Of a stretch of DNA of 22,073 nucleotides, positions 8,707 through 16,017 are shown piece by piece. The DNA comes from Bacillota bacterium. Its GTDB lineage: Bacteria; Bacillota; Clostridia; Acetivibrionales; DSM-1351. Position 1 is the stretch's first letter, and every line of letters starts with the position of its first letter. The notes under the pieces were generated by a model. That model was given only the letters and a program-made list of their open reading frames with translations. It was not told the origin of the DNA and ran no database searches. Both the position numbers and the translations under genes were made by a program. The DNA lies in the NCBI GenBank assembly GCA_023412275.1, contig JAEYNY010000206.1, forward strand, positions 1-22,073, given 5' to 3'.

Positions 8707-10241
8707 TACACTACCTCCCTGTTACTCTGCATAATGCATTTCATAATGCTTTCCTGTGATGCTTGACTCCTGTCAAGTTCTCCTACAATCCTTCCTTCAT
8801 TCATGACATATACTCTATCGCTCATGCCAAGTATTTCAGGAAGCTCTGATGATATGATTATGACTGACTTTCCTTCGTCTACCAGTCTGTTTATTATGGT
8901 ATATATTTCATATTTAGCTCCGACGTCGATACCTCTTGTAGGTTCATCCAGAATCAGCACATCCGGTTCAGTATATATCCATTTGCTTAATACAACTTTT
9001 TGTTGATTTCCGCCTGATAAATTGCCGGTTTTTTGTAATATACTTGGAGACTTAATGTTCATTTTTTTACGGAAATCTTCAGCAACTCGAATTTCCTGAT
9101 TCTCATCCACAAGCATATTTTTCTTAAGTTTTTGAATTCCTGAGAGGGATATATTATTTTTTATATCCTGAATAAGGATAAGACCTGCTGACTTTCTGTC
9201 CTCAGTTACATAAGCCAGTCCATTATTAATCGCTTGTTTTATATTGTGAAGTTCGATCTTTTTTCCGTCCTTAACAATCTCTCCGCTGATATTTTTACCG
9301 TATGATTTTCCAAATACACTCATTGCCAGTTCGGTTCTTCCAGACCCCATCAACCCGGCAATACCTACAATTTCACCTTTTTTTACATTTAGGTTTACGT
9401 TCTTTATAACCTTTTTGCCTTCAATAGCAGGGTCATAAACATTCCAGTTCTTAATTTCAAAATTAATATTACCGATTTTAGGTGTTCGTTTAGGAAATCT
9501 GTCAACTAGCTGACGTCCAACCATTCCCTTTATTATTCTGTCTTCAGTTAAATCTTCATCTTTTTGGATAGTCTCGATAGTTGCTCCATCACGAAGAACA
9601 GTAATAGTGTCAGCTACCTCCAAAACCTCATTAAGCTTATGTGAAATTATAATGGAACTGATTCCTTCTGCTTTTAACTCAAGTATGAGTTTTAGAAGAT
9701 TTTCTGAATCATCTTCATTCAATGCAGCAGTCGGCTCATCCAATATAAGCAGTTTAACATCCTTAGAAAGCGCTTTTGCAATTTCAACTAACTGTTGTTT
9801 ACCTACACCGATTTCAGATATAAGTGTATGGGGATCTTCCTTTAGACGTACTTTTTTAAGAAGTTCGGTTGCCTGAATATGTGTCGTGTTCCAGTTTATA
9901 AAACCGTACTTTGACCTTTCATTACGTAAGAATATATTTTCTCCTATGGAAAGATAAGGTTCTAATGCCAATTCCTGATGAATAATAACGATACCCATCT
10001 TTTCACTATCTTTAATGTTACTAAAAATACATTCCTGTCCGTCAAAAATTATATCTCCTGCGTAAGTGCCATGGGGATAAATTCCACTTAGTACATTCAT
10101 TAATGTGGACTTTCCCGCTCCATTCTCTCCAACAAGTGCGTGGACTTCCCCTTTTCGCACTTTGAAATTAACGTTGTCAAGGGCTCTTACTCCGGGAAAA
10201 AGCTTTGTAATATTTCTCATTTCAAGTATAAACTCTGCCAT
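8706..10241 (-). CDS. gguA: Monosaccharide ABC transporter ATPase, duplicated NBD (GguA/MmsA type)
   Basis: 511 aa from the ATG at 10239-10241, the normal size for CUT2 ATPases with two fused nucleotide-binding domains. Domain 1 has Walker A GENGAGKS (38-45), a family-typical signature IGVGKQQLVEIAKAL and Walker B LLILDEPTAAL. Domain 2 has the degenerate GLMGSGRT, signature LSGGNQQKVVLSKW and Walker B VLILDEPTRGID. A degenerate second Walker A is usual in this family. Start choice: the frame stays open upstream to 10379, but the stretch GGGAG-ATGAGGAA-ATG is an excellent ribosome binding site, the upstream 46 codons lack ABC homology, and MAEFILEMRNITKLFPGV is the expected beginning. Energises uptake of monosaccharides; second gene of chvE-gguA-gguB. 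Confidence 0.92.
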   Translation of the reverse strand: MAEFILEMRNITKLFPGVRALDNVNFKVRKGEVHALVGENGAGKSTLMNVLSGIYPHGTYAGDIIFDGQECIFSNIKDSEKMGIVIIHQELALEPYLSIGENIFLRNERSKYGFINWNTTHIQATELLKKVRLKEDPHTLISEIGVGKQQLVEIAKALSKDVKLLILDEPTAALNEDDSENLLKLILELKAEGISSIIISHKLNEVLEVADTITVLRDGATIETIQKDEDLTEDRIIKGMVGRQLVDRFPKRTPKIGNINFEIKNWNVYDPAIEGKKVIKNVNLNVKKGEIVGIAGLMGSGRTELAMSVFGKSYGKNISGEIVKDGKKIELHNIKQAINNGLAYVTEDRKSAGLILIQDIKNNISLSGIQKLKKNMLVDENQEIRVAEDFRKKMNIKSPSILQKTGNLSGGNQQKVVLSKWIYTEPDVLILDEPTRGIDVGAKYEIYTIINRLVDEGKSVIIISSELPEILGMSDRVYVMNEGRIVGELDRSQASQESIMKCIMQSNREVV

Positions 10242-10257
10242 TTCCTCATCTCCCTTT
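10242..10257 (-). promoter_or_regulatory. Ribosome binding site that sets the gguA start
   Basis: On the minus strand AAAGGGAGATGAGGAA directly precedes ATG 10239-10241, with GGGAG 8 bases away. No comparable site precedes the upstream in-frame ATG at 10377-10379, which lies only 8 bases from the chvE stop. The hairpin at 10304-10339 also falls inside the 46-codon extension, making the longer product unlikely. Confidence 0.8.
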
Positions 10258-10303
10258 ACTTTGTATTCGGCTTGCATATATGAAAGCTTATCAAGCCTTG
10301 ACA

Positions 10304-10339
10304 TATGCAAACCGAACACATTCATGTCCGGTTTGCATA
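10304..10339 (-). other. Intercistronic hairpin between chvE and gguA
   Basis: A 15-bp stem (10304-10318 with 10325-10339) has a 6-base loop. The only non-Watson-Crick position (10315/10328) is a G-U pair in the minus-strand RNA. No U-run follows, so it is not a standard terminator. It begins 48 bases after the chvE stop. Such hairpins after binding-protein genes commonly protect the upstream mRNA from 3' exonucleases, raising the ratio of binding protein to membrane components. Confidence 0.7.
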
Positions 10340-10386
10340 ATGTAATTAGTTGCTTAATTAAATTATCTGCATATTCCAAATATTTA

Positions 10387-11523
10387 TTACTTCAGATCTG
10401 CTTCTTTGTAATAACCGCTGTCAACAAGAATTTGCTTGTAGTTGTCTTTGTCAGCGTATACAGGATCACAGAGGAATGAAGGAACAACTTTGCTTTCGTT
10501 GTTATAAGTCTTAGTGTCATTAACAGGAGCTTCTTTTCCTTGCAACAGAGCATCAACCATTTCAACAACCTTTGATGCAAGAGTTCTTGTGTCCTTGAAT
10601 ATTGACATTGACTGTTGTCCGTTAATCATTGCTATAACGTTTGGCTTATCACAGTCCTGTCCGGTGATAATAGGATATGGCTTGTCGCCGCTGCCAAAAC
10701 CTGCATTTTTAAGAGATGCAACAATACCGATTGCAAGGCTGTCATTTGGTGAAAGAACTGCATCAAGTTTCTTACCGCCTGCATAATTAGCTGTGATCAG
10801 ATTATCCATTCTTGCCTGTGCTTTTGCGGAATCCCAACCTTGGATTGCGATTTTTGCAAAATCTTTCTGTCCACTTGTTACAACAAGCTTACCACTATCT
10901 ATATATGGTTTTAAAATACTATATGCACCATCAAAGAAGTAATTTGCATTATTATCATCAGGTGATCCACCAAAAAGCTCAATATTGAATGGTCCTTTTC
11001 CATCTTTAAGACCCAATTTTGTTTCAATGTATTGACCTTGAATTACACCAACCTTGAAATTATCAAATGTTGCATAATAGTCTACGTTTGGAGTCTTCAT
11101 TATAAGTCTGTCATATGCTATTACTTTTACTCCACTATCTGCTGCTTTTTTCAAAACGTCAGAAAGTGCTGAACCGTCAATAGCTGCAATAACAACAACT
11201 TTACTGCCCTTAACAATCATGTTTTCGATCTGTTGAATCTGAGTGTTTACATCATTGTTAGCGTACTGAAGATCAACCTTGTAGCCTTTTGCTTCAAGTT
11301 CTTTCTTCATGTTAGCACCATCTTGGTTCCAACGTTGTAATGACTGAGTAGGCATTGCTACACCAATTAATTGTCCGCCAGTAGCTGTATCTGTAGCTTT
11401 TGCAGAATCAGTTGATGCTGCTGATGAAGCTGCAGATGAAGAAGTATCAGTTGAAGTTCCACAAGCTGCGAGCAAACCTACTGAAAGGACAGCTACCAAA
11501 ATCAAAGCGATTACCTTTTTCAT
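10387..11523 (-). CDS. chvE: ChvE-type monosaccharide-binding lipoprotein
   Basis: 378 aa. Signal peptide with lipobox LLAAC (C21), then a Ser/Ala/Thr linker of about 27 residues to tether the domain outside the membrane. The binding domain opens IGVAMPTQSLQRWNQDGANM and contains YANNDVNTQIQQIENMI, VVIAAIDGSALSDVLKKA, VIAYDRLI, VDYYATFDN and ITGQDCDKPNV. These are hallmark ChvE/MmsE-family segments; relatives bind glucose, galactose, arabinose and xylose. The ribosome binding site AGGAGG is 9 bases before ATG. First gene of the importer operon, and so the likely target of the neighbouring sensor system. The exact sugar cannot be read from sequence. Confidence 0.93.
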   Translation of the reverse strand: MKKVIALILVAVLSVGLLAACGTSTDTSSSAASSAASTDSAKATDTATGGQLIGVAMPTQSLQRWNQDGANMKKELEAKGYKVDLQYANNDVNTQIQQIENMIVKGSKVVVIAAIDGSALSDVLKKAADSGVKVIAYDRLIMKTPNVDYYATFDNFKVGVIQGQYIETKLGLKDGKGPFNIELFGGSPDDNNANYFFDGAYSILKPYIDSGKLVVTSGQKDFAKIAIQGWDSAKAQARMDNLITANYAGGKKLDAVLSPNDSLAIGIVASLKNAGFGSGDKPYPIITGQDCDKPNVIAMINGQQSMSIFKDTRTLASKVVEMVDALLQGKEAPVNDTKTYNNESKVVPSFLCDPVYADKDNYKQILVDSGYYKEADLK

Positions 11524-11559
11524 GTCTTTATTCCTCCTGAAAATATTTTACCCTTCCGA

Positions 11560-11588
11560 CGTATATTAGAAGTAAGTTCCGGGAACAA
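11560..11588 (-). promoter_or_regulatory. Candidate chvE promoter with overlapping palindrome
   Basis: On the minus strand TTGTTC (11583-11588), 17 bases, TATACG (11560-11565). GTTCCGGGAAC (11576-11586), 5-bp arms about one base, overlaps the -35 and spacer. The match to consensus is modest. The segment 11589-11759 is very AT-rich, with T-runs and no gene; a weak 8-bp repeat (11698-11705 / 11723-11730) is the only possible end for the glycosyltransferase transcript. Confidence 0.35.
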
Positions 11589-11759
11589 TAAGTCTGTCGG
11601 TCAAGTTTTATACTGTTATATTAATATTTTGAGGAATTTAAATAAATGTGATTTTTTTTATAATCCTTTAATTTTTTTAGAAATTTTTTAGTAATTATAA
11701 ACAAAGACAGATAAGAAATTAATTTGTTTACTATAAATTTTGTACAAAAACATATTATT

Positions 11760-13097
11760 TTACTTCCATACTCGTCGAAGTTTGAGTGTCTCCTGAATAT
11801 AACCCCAAACAGAAATAGGGCTCATTAGCATTTGATAAAATAAAACATATAAAACAAATCCCATAACATTTTTTCTAACACGCAGATTTAAAGATTTAAA
11901 AACACTTTTTTGATAGGTGTACAATACAAAATTCTGAAATAATGCAAGTGGTATTACAAAGAGAGTCGCCGGCCCAACAATCCAAAAATGCCCGAAAAAG
12001 GCAAGTACCAACCCCGGCAACCAGCAAAACGTATACACAAAATCCATGAACGGCATGAATAAGTTGCAACCCGTAAGATATCTCCCATAATATATTGGCT
12101 GGGTCCAAGGCTTGAATAGCTTTAAGGCTTCTACCATTCCTCTTGCCCACCTGCTTCTTTGTCTGAAAAAATGCTTCAAAGAAGTAGGAACATCTGTAAA
12201 TGCAACTGCCAAGGGCTCGAAATAAACCCTGCAATTATTTTTTAAAAAACTCCAGGTCAAAACAATATCCTCACCAATTGCATCAGGCCATCCACCCACT
12301 TGTCTGATCAGCTCGGTCTTGTACAATGAAAAAGCTCCCTGTGCTACCAATGTGCTTTGAAATAGCCCCTGCAATCTTTTTATACTGGCAATACCTAAAA
12401 AATAGTCCCATTCCTGAATTCTGGCCAGTATATTTCCACGGCTGTTCCTGACAAGTACTGTTCCAGCAACAGCGCATACGTCGTCAGCTGAACTTTCCAT
12501 ACGTGCAACAATATTCCTCAAAGCCGACTTATGCAGCAATGTATCTGCATCAAGTGTCAAGACATATTCTGTCTCTACATGTTCAAGTGCGGCATTTAAT
12601 GCGAAGTTTTTCCCGGGAGTACTCTCATGAATTACGGTCAGATTGAGATTCATTTTTTCCCCTGCTTTTATTGCAGCTTCAGCCGTTTTGTCCTTTGAAT
12701 TATTATCTATTACTATTATCCTTACTTCTCCCTCATAATCCTGTGTTGCTACATATTTAACAGTATTTTCAACACTTTTTTCCTCGTTGTAACATGCAAT
12801 TAGTATGGTTACCGGGACTTTGGGCGTAGAATTTTTAACTTCCGGCTGCCTGTCCAATAAGAGACTTGAAACCATGAATGCATTCATATATCCTGGAATA
12901 TATGCAATACCGGCAATTACCAGTATAGAAATTGGCAAAGTTATGTAAAGTGATAAATCAATAATCCATGGCACGGAGAAATAGATGGAGAAAGCCATCC
13001 AAATTAGTCCTGCTATCATGCTTATTATGAACTTATTTTTCACAGGTATATAAATTTTTTTCTTAGCCTTTAAACCAGTTGTCAATATCCTCTTCAT
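11760..13097 (-). CDS. Membrane family 2 glycosyltransferase, PgaC/IcaA-like
   Basis: 445 aa. Two N-terminal membrane segments (about 23-45 and 50-72), a cytosolic GT2 domain and C-terminal membrane helices (about 345-430). Catalytic signs of processive GT2 enzymes are ILIACYNEE (98-106), DNNS (131-134), DADT (183-186, the metal-binding DxD), GED (275-277, general base region) and QRSRW (313-317). These are shared by poly-beta-1,6-GlcNAc synthase PgaC/IcaA, hyaluronan and cellulose synthases. It probably polymerises a sugar nucleotide and threads the product across the membrane; donor and product are not determinable. It lacks companion export, deacetylase or PilZ genes nearby. ATG has GGAG 7 bases upstream. 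Upstream operator-like repeats suggest regulation. Confidence 0.87.
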   Translation of the reverse strand: MKRILTTGLKAKKKIYIPVKNKFIISMIAGLIWMAFSIYFSVPWIIDLSLYITLPISILVIAGIAYIPGYMNAFMVSSLLLDRQPEVKNSTPKVPVTILIACYNEEKSVENTVKYVATQDYEGEVRIIVIDNNSKDKTAEAAIKAGEKMNLNLTVIHESTPGKNFALNAALEHVETEYVLTLDADTLLHKSALRNIVARMESSADDVCAVAGTVLVRNSRGNILARIQEWDYFLGIASIKRLQGLFQSTLVAQGAFSLYKTELIRQVGGWPDAIGEDIVLTWSFLKNNCRVYFEPLAVAFTDVPTSLKHFFRQRSRWARGMVEALKLFKPWTQPIYYGRYLTGCNLFMPFMDFVYTFCWLPGLVLAFFGHFWIVGPATLFVIPLALFQNFVLYTYQKSVFKSLNLRVRKNVMGFVLYVLFYQMLMSPISVWGYIQETLKLRRVWK

Positions 13098-13121
13098 TGA
13101 TTTGCTCCATTGAATGTCATA

Positions 13122-13159
13122 TTAAGTCAACTAACGTTAATTTAGTTTTACCAAACTAA
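13122..13159 (-). promoter_or_regulatory. Operator-like repeats upstream of the glycosyltransferase
   Basis: TTAGTTT (13142-13148) and AAACTAA (13153-13159) form a perfect 7-bp inverted repeat around TACC. A further ACTAA-type half-site lies at about 13129-13133 on the plus strand (TCAACTAACG). The repeats lie 25-62 bases before the start codon, where a repressor could block transcription. The binding protein is unknown, and no clear -35/-10 pair was resolved in 13098-13200. Confidence 0.4.
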
Positions 13160-13201
13160 GATATTGATTATGCTACTGGCAATTTTTAATTAAAAAAGCA
13201 C

Positions 13202-13254
13202 AAAAAAATACCCCAAACCCTTCCTTTTACATGAAGATTTTGAGGTGTTTTTTT
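13202..13254 (-). terminator. Terminator of the thi operon
   Basis: An imperfect inverted repeat of about 16 bp (13202-13217 with 13239-13254) has a 21-base loop that can pair further. In minus-strand RNA one pair is U-G and one is a C-A mismatch. The 3' arm ends in T7 on the minus strand. The 5' arm overlaps the thiE stop codon. Confidence 0.7.
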
Positions 13255-13885
13255 AAGCTCTTTTTCCAAATATATTAAGCATTTTTTCAGCAGATAATTT
13301 TATATCCTTTTGTGCAATAATAGCCGATACTACTGCAATGCCATCTATTCCCGTATTTTTCAGTTGAGCCGCATTCTGTGCATTTATTCCTCCTATCCCT
13401 ACTACAGGAATTGAAACTTCTTCTATAATCTCCATGAGAGTCTCTTTTGAAACTGAATTTGCATCAGTTTTTGTGCTCGTTGAAAACAAGGCACCCACTC
13501 CGATATAGTCAGCCCCGTCTCTTTGAGCCTCTATCGCATTTTCAACAGACCCTGCCGATACACCTATAATTTTGTCTTTACCTATGATTTTCCGGACAAC
13601 AGCAGCCGGCAAATCGCTCTGCCCTACGTGAACTCCGTCAGCATCTACAGCCAGAGCGATATCAACTCTGTCATTTATAATAAGGGGTACCTTATATTTG
13701 TCTGTTATTTCTTTAACTTTAAGGGCAGTTTGGTAAAATTCACGGGAAGACGATGTTTTTTCACGTAACTGAACCAACGTACAACCTCCCATTATTGCCT
13801 GCTCTACTGCTTCTTCCAGCGTTTTGGTACTCATGAGGTCACGGTCGGTTACGAGATAAAGAGTATAATCAATTTTAAATTTCAT
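13253..13885 (-). CDS. thiE: Thiamine-phosphate synthase
   Basis: 210 aa, normal length. It joins HMP pyrophosphate and thiazole phosphate to give thiamine monophosphate. Family segments along the TIM barrel are YLVTDRDLM near the N-terminus, LVQLREK, PLIINDRVDIALAVDADGVHVGQ, IIGVSAGSVENA, ADYIGVGALFSTSTKTDA and VVGIGGINAQNA, which hold the pyrophosphate and Mg2+ sites. Its ATG lies inside the end of thiM (11-base overlap), with AGAAGG as ribosome binding site, so it is the last gene of a coupled thiDCME operon under the TPP riboswitches upstream. A terminator begins at its stop codon. Confidence 0.95.
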   Translation of the reverse strand: MKFKIDYTLYLVTDRDLMSTKTLEEAVEQAIMGGCTLVQLREKTSSSREFYQTALKVKEITDKYKVPLIINDRVDIALAVDADGVHVGQSDLPAAVVRKIIGKDKIIGVSAGSVENAIEAQRDGADYIGVGALFSTSTKTDANSVSKETLMEIIEEVSIPVVGIGGINAQNAAQLKNTGIDGIAVVSAIIAQKDIKLSAEKMLNIFGKRA

Positions 13886-14696
13886 TTATTTTTGCCTTCT
13901 CTCCGAAAATATTTTCATCCATCTTACTGATGGAATCAATTATTGCAATGTGATAGCTTCCGGTGCCTTTATGGCCTGCAGCTTCATATGCAATCTCTCC
14001 CGCTATCCCCATTACTGCTACTGCTGCCACAGCAGCTTTGAAATAATCTCTTTCTGCACCGCAGAAGGAGCCAACCAGGGCAGTAGTCATGCAGCCTGTT
14101 CCCGTAACATTTGACAGCATTTTATGTCCGTTGGAAATAGTCACAACGTTTTTGCCGTCTGAAATTATATCAATGGCTCCGGTTACGGCTGCAATACAAC
14201 CAAGCTTTGCAGCCGCCTTTTTTGCAACGGCTGTGGAGTCATTGGATTCAATATCAGTTTCTGATGCATCAACACCTTTTGTTGTGGCGTTGAGCCCTGC
14301 TATATAAGATACCTCAGATAAATTCCCTCGCAAAACACTTATTTTCACTTTATCCAGAATATTTCTTGTGACTTCATTTCTAAACGTTGATGCCCCTGCA
14401 CCAACCGGATCAAATATAACGGGAATACCTTTTTCATTTGCTTTTATACCCGACAAAATCATTGATTCTACAGTTCTTTTATTTAATGTCCCTATATTTA
14501 TTACAAGTGCGGAAGAAATGGACGTGATATCCGCAGCCTCATTAATATCATCTGCCATAATTGGGGAGGCCCCTATTGCAAGAATTACATTTGCACAATC
14601 ATTTACAGTTACATAATTTGTAATGTTGTGAATAAGTGGCTTTTTACTTCTGACTTCAGCAATTAAGCTTGTTATTCGCTTTGTATAATCACTCAT
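13875..14696 (-). CDS. thiM: Hydroxyethylthiazole kinase
   Basis: 273 aa. A ribokinase-fold salvage enzyme that phosphorylates 5-(2-hydroxyethyl)-4-methylthiazole. Segments: PLIHNITNYVTVNDCANVILAIGASPIMA near the N-terminus, VINIGTL, PVIFDPVGAGAS, and the catalytic anion-hole NVTGTGCMTTALVGSF with the Cys conserved in ThiM/ThiK. GGAG lies 7 bases before ATG. It follows thiC by 10 bases and overlaps thiE by 11. Its presence without thiG, thiS, thiH or thiF in this operon means that, locally, the thiazole half is salvaged rather than made. Those genes may be elsewhere in the genome. Confidence 0.95.
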   Translation of the reverse strand: MSDYTKRITSLIAEVRSKKPLIHNITNYVTVNDCANVILAIGASPIMADDINEAADITSISSALVINIGTLNKRTVESMILSGIKANEKGIPVIFDPVGAGASTFRNEVTRNILDKVKISVLRGNLSEVSYIAGLNATTKGVDASETDIESNDSTAVAKKAAAKLGCIAAVTGAIDIISDGKNVVTISNGHKMLSNVTGTGCMTTALVGSFCGAERDYFKAAVAAVAVMGIAGEIAYEAAGHKGTGSYHIAIIDSISKMDENIFGEKAKINEI

Positions 14697-14706
14697 AGTT
14701 ATTCTC

Positions 14707-16017
14707 CTATTTCTCTGTTACAAATTCTACCTTTTCACCGGCTAGAATCTTATTGGTTGTCCTCATAGCACACATTTTTCCGCACATTGAGCAGGTATGT
14801 TTGTCAGTGGGAGGTGTACTTTCAAAATATGTTCTTGCCTTTTCTTCGTCAATAGCATATGAAAACATTTCTTCCCAGTCAATTCGGCGTCTGGCATCGC
14901 TCATTTTGTTATCAATTTCACGTGCATTGGGTATTCCCTTAGCAATATCAGCAGCATGAGCAGCTATTTTTGAAGCAACTATTCCTTCTTTTACATCCGA
15001 AAGGTCAGGCAATCTTAAATGCTCAGCAGGAGTTACATAACACAAGAAATCTGCACCATTTGCAGCCGCAATTGCTCCGCCGATTGCCGAAGTGATATGG
15101 TCATAGCCCGGTGCTATGTCAGTTACCAGAGGCCCCAGTACATAGAAAGGTGCTCCATAACACAGTCTCTTCTGAATAGTCATATTGGCGGCTATTTCGT
15201 TCATAGCCATATGGCCCGGCCCTTCAACCATTACCTGTACATCTTTTTCCCATGCACGTTTGGTCAGGTTGCCTAGTTCAATAAGTTCACTTAACTGTCC
15301 GGCATCTGAACTGTCATTGATACTGCCGGGCCTCAGTGCATCTCCAAGACTTATAGTTACATCATACTCCCTAAGGATTTCAAGGAATTCATCATAATAC
15401 TCATAAAAAGGATTTTCATTGCCCGTCATCTCCATCCATGCAAAAAGAAGGGAACCTCCCCTTGAAACAATATTGGTAAGCCTTTTTGATCGTTTGAAGC
15501 ACTCGACGGCACGTTTATTTATTCCGGCATGAATTGTCATAAAGTCCACACCTTCTTCAGCGTGAGCCTCAACAACTTTTAAAAAGTCCGTAGCTTTAAT
15601 ATCCATTAAGTCCTTTTCAAGATAACCTATGGCGTCATACATGGGAACTGTTCCTATCATTGCAGGAGAACGCTTAATAAGTTCTTTGCGAAAGGTATTT
15701 GTCTTTCCGTAATTACTAAGGTCCATTATGGCTTCAACACCAAATTTGATTGACATATCAACCTTTTCCATTTCTTTTGTGTAGTCAGGACAATCTCCTG
15801 ATATACCCAGATTTACATTGATTTTTGTTCTTAGTCCCTGGCCTATTCCTTCAGGGCTTAGGGACCTATGGTTTATATTCGCCGGAATGGCTATTTTGCC
15901 CTCACCAACAAGCTCCCGCAACTTGTTTTCGTCCATTGACTCCTTCTGTGCAACAATCATCATTTCATTTGTAATAATACCTTTTTTTGCCGCTTCCATC
16001 TGTGTTTTGTAATTCAT
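14707..16017 (-). CDS. thiC: Phosphomethylpyrimidine synthase (HMP-P synthase)
   Basis: 436 aa from the ATG at 16015-16017. Converts aminoimidazole ribotide to HMP phosphate by radical SAM chemistry. Segments: GISGDCPDYTKEMEKV, ALRPGSINDSSDAGQL, VQVMVEGPGHMA, YVLGPLVTDIAPGYDHITSAIGGA, VTPAEHL, and the C-terminal Cys cluster CSMCGKMC. It is the short form common in anaerobes, lacking the N-terminal extension of proteobacterial ThiC (about 630 aa). The cysteines are spaced C-x2-C-x3-C rather than the C-x2-C-x4-C of E. coli ThiC. Start: ATG 16017 has GGAGG 6 bases upstream and overlaps the thiD stop as ATGA; a longer frame starting at 16029 lacks such a site. Confidence 0.95.
   Translation of the reverse strand: MNYKTQMEAAKKGIITNEMMIVAQKESMDENKLRELVGEGKIAIPANINHRSLSPEGIGQGLRTKINVNLGISGDCPDYTKEMEKVDMSIKFGVEAIMDLSNYGKTNTFRKELIKRSPAMIGTVPMYDAIGYLEKDLMDIKATDFLKVVEAHAEEGVDFMTIHAGINKRAVECFKRSKRLTNIVSRGGSLLFAWMEMTGNENPFYEYYDEFLEILREYDVTISLGDALRPGSINDSSDAGQLSELIELGNLTKRAWEKDVQVMVEGPGHMAMNEIAANMTIQKRLCYGAPFYVLGPLVTDIAPGYDHITSAIGGAIAAANGADFLCYVTPAEHLRLPDLSDVKEGIVASKIAAHAADIAKGIPNAREIDNKMSDARRRIDWEEMFSYAIDEEKARTYFESTPPTDKHTCSMCGKMCAMRTTNKILAGEKVEFVTEK

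Noticed and set aside
10242..10379. N-terminal extension of the ATPase by 46 codons
   Set aside because: The strong ribosome binding site before ATG 10241, the hairpin within the extension and the normal family length all favour the shorter protein.
10105..10479. 124-codon plus-strand open frame across the gguA start and chvE end
   Set aside because: It lies opposite two convincing genes, has low-complexity Ser/Phe-rich translation and lacks a ribosome binding site; it is an antisense shadow.
11689..11730. TAAACAAA/TTTGTTTA repeat as a terminator for the glycosyltransferase
   Set aside because: The 8-bp stem has a single G-C pair, a 17-base loop and no clear U-run; too weak to call.
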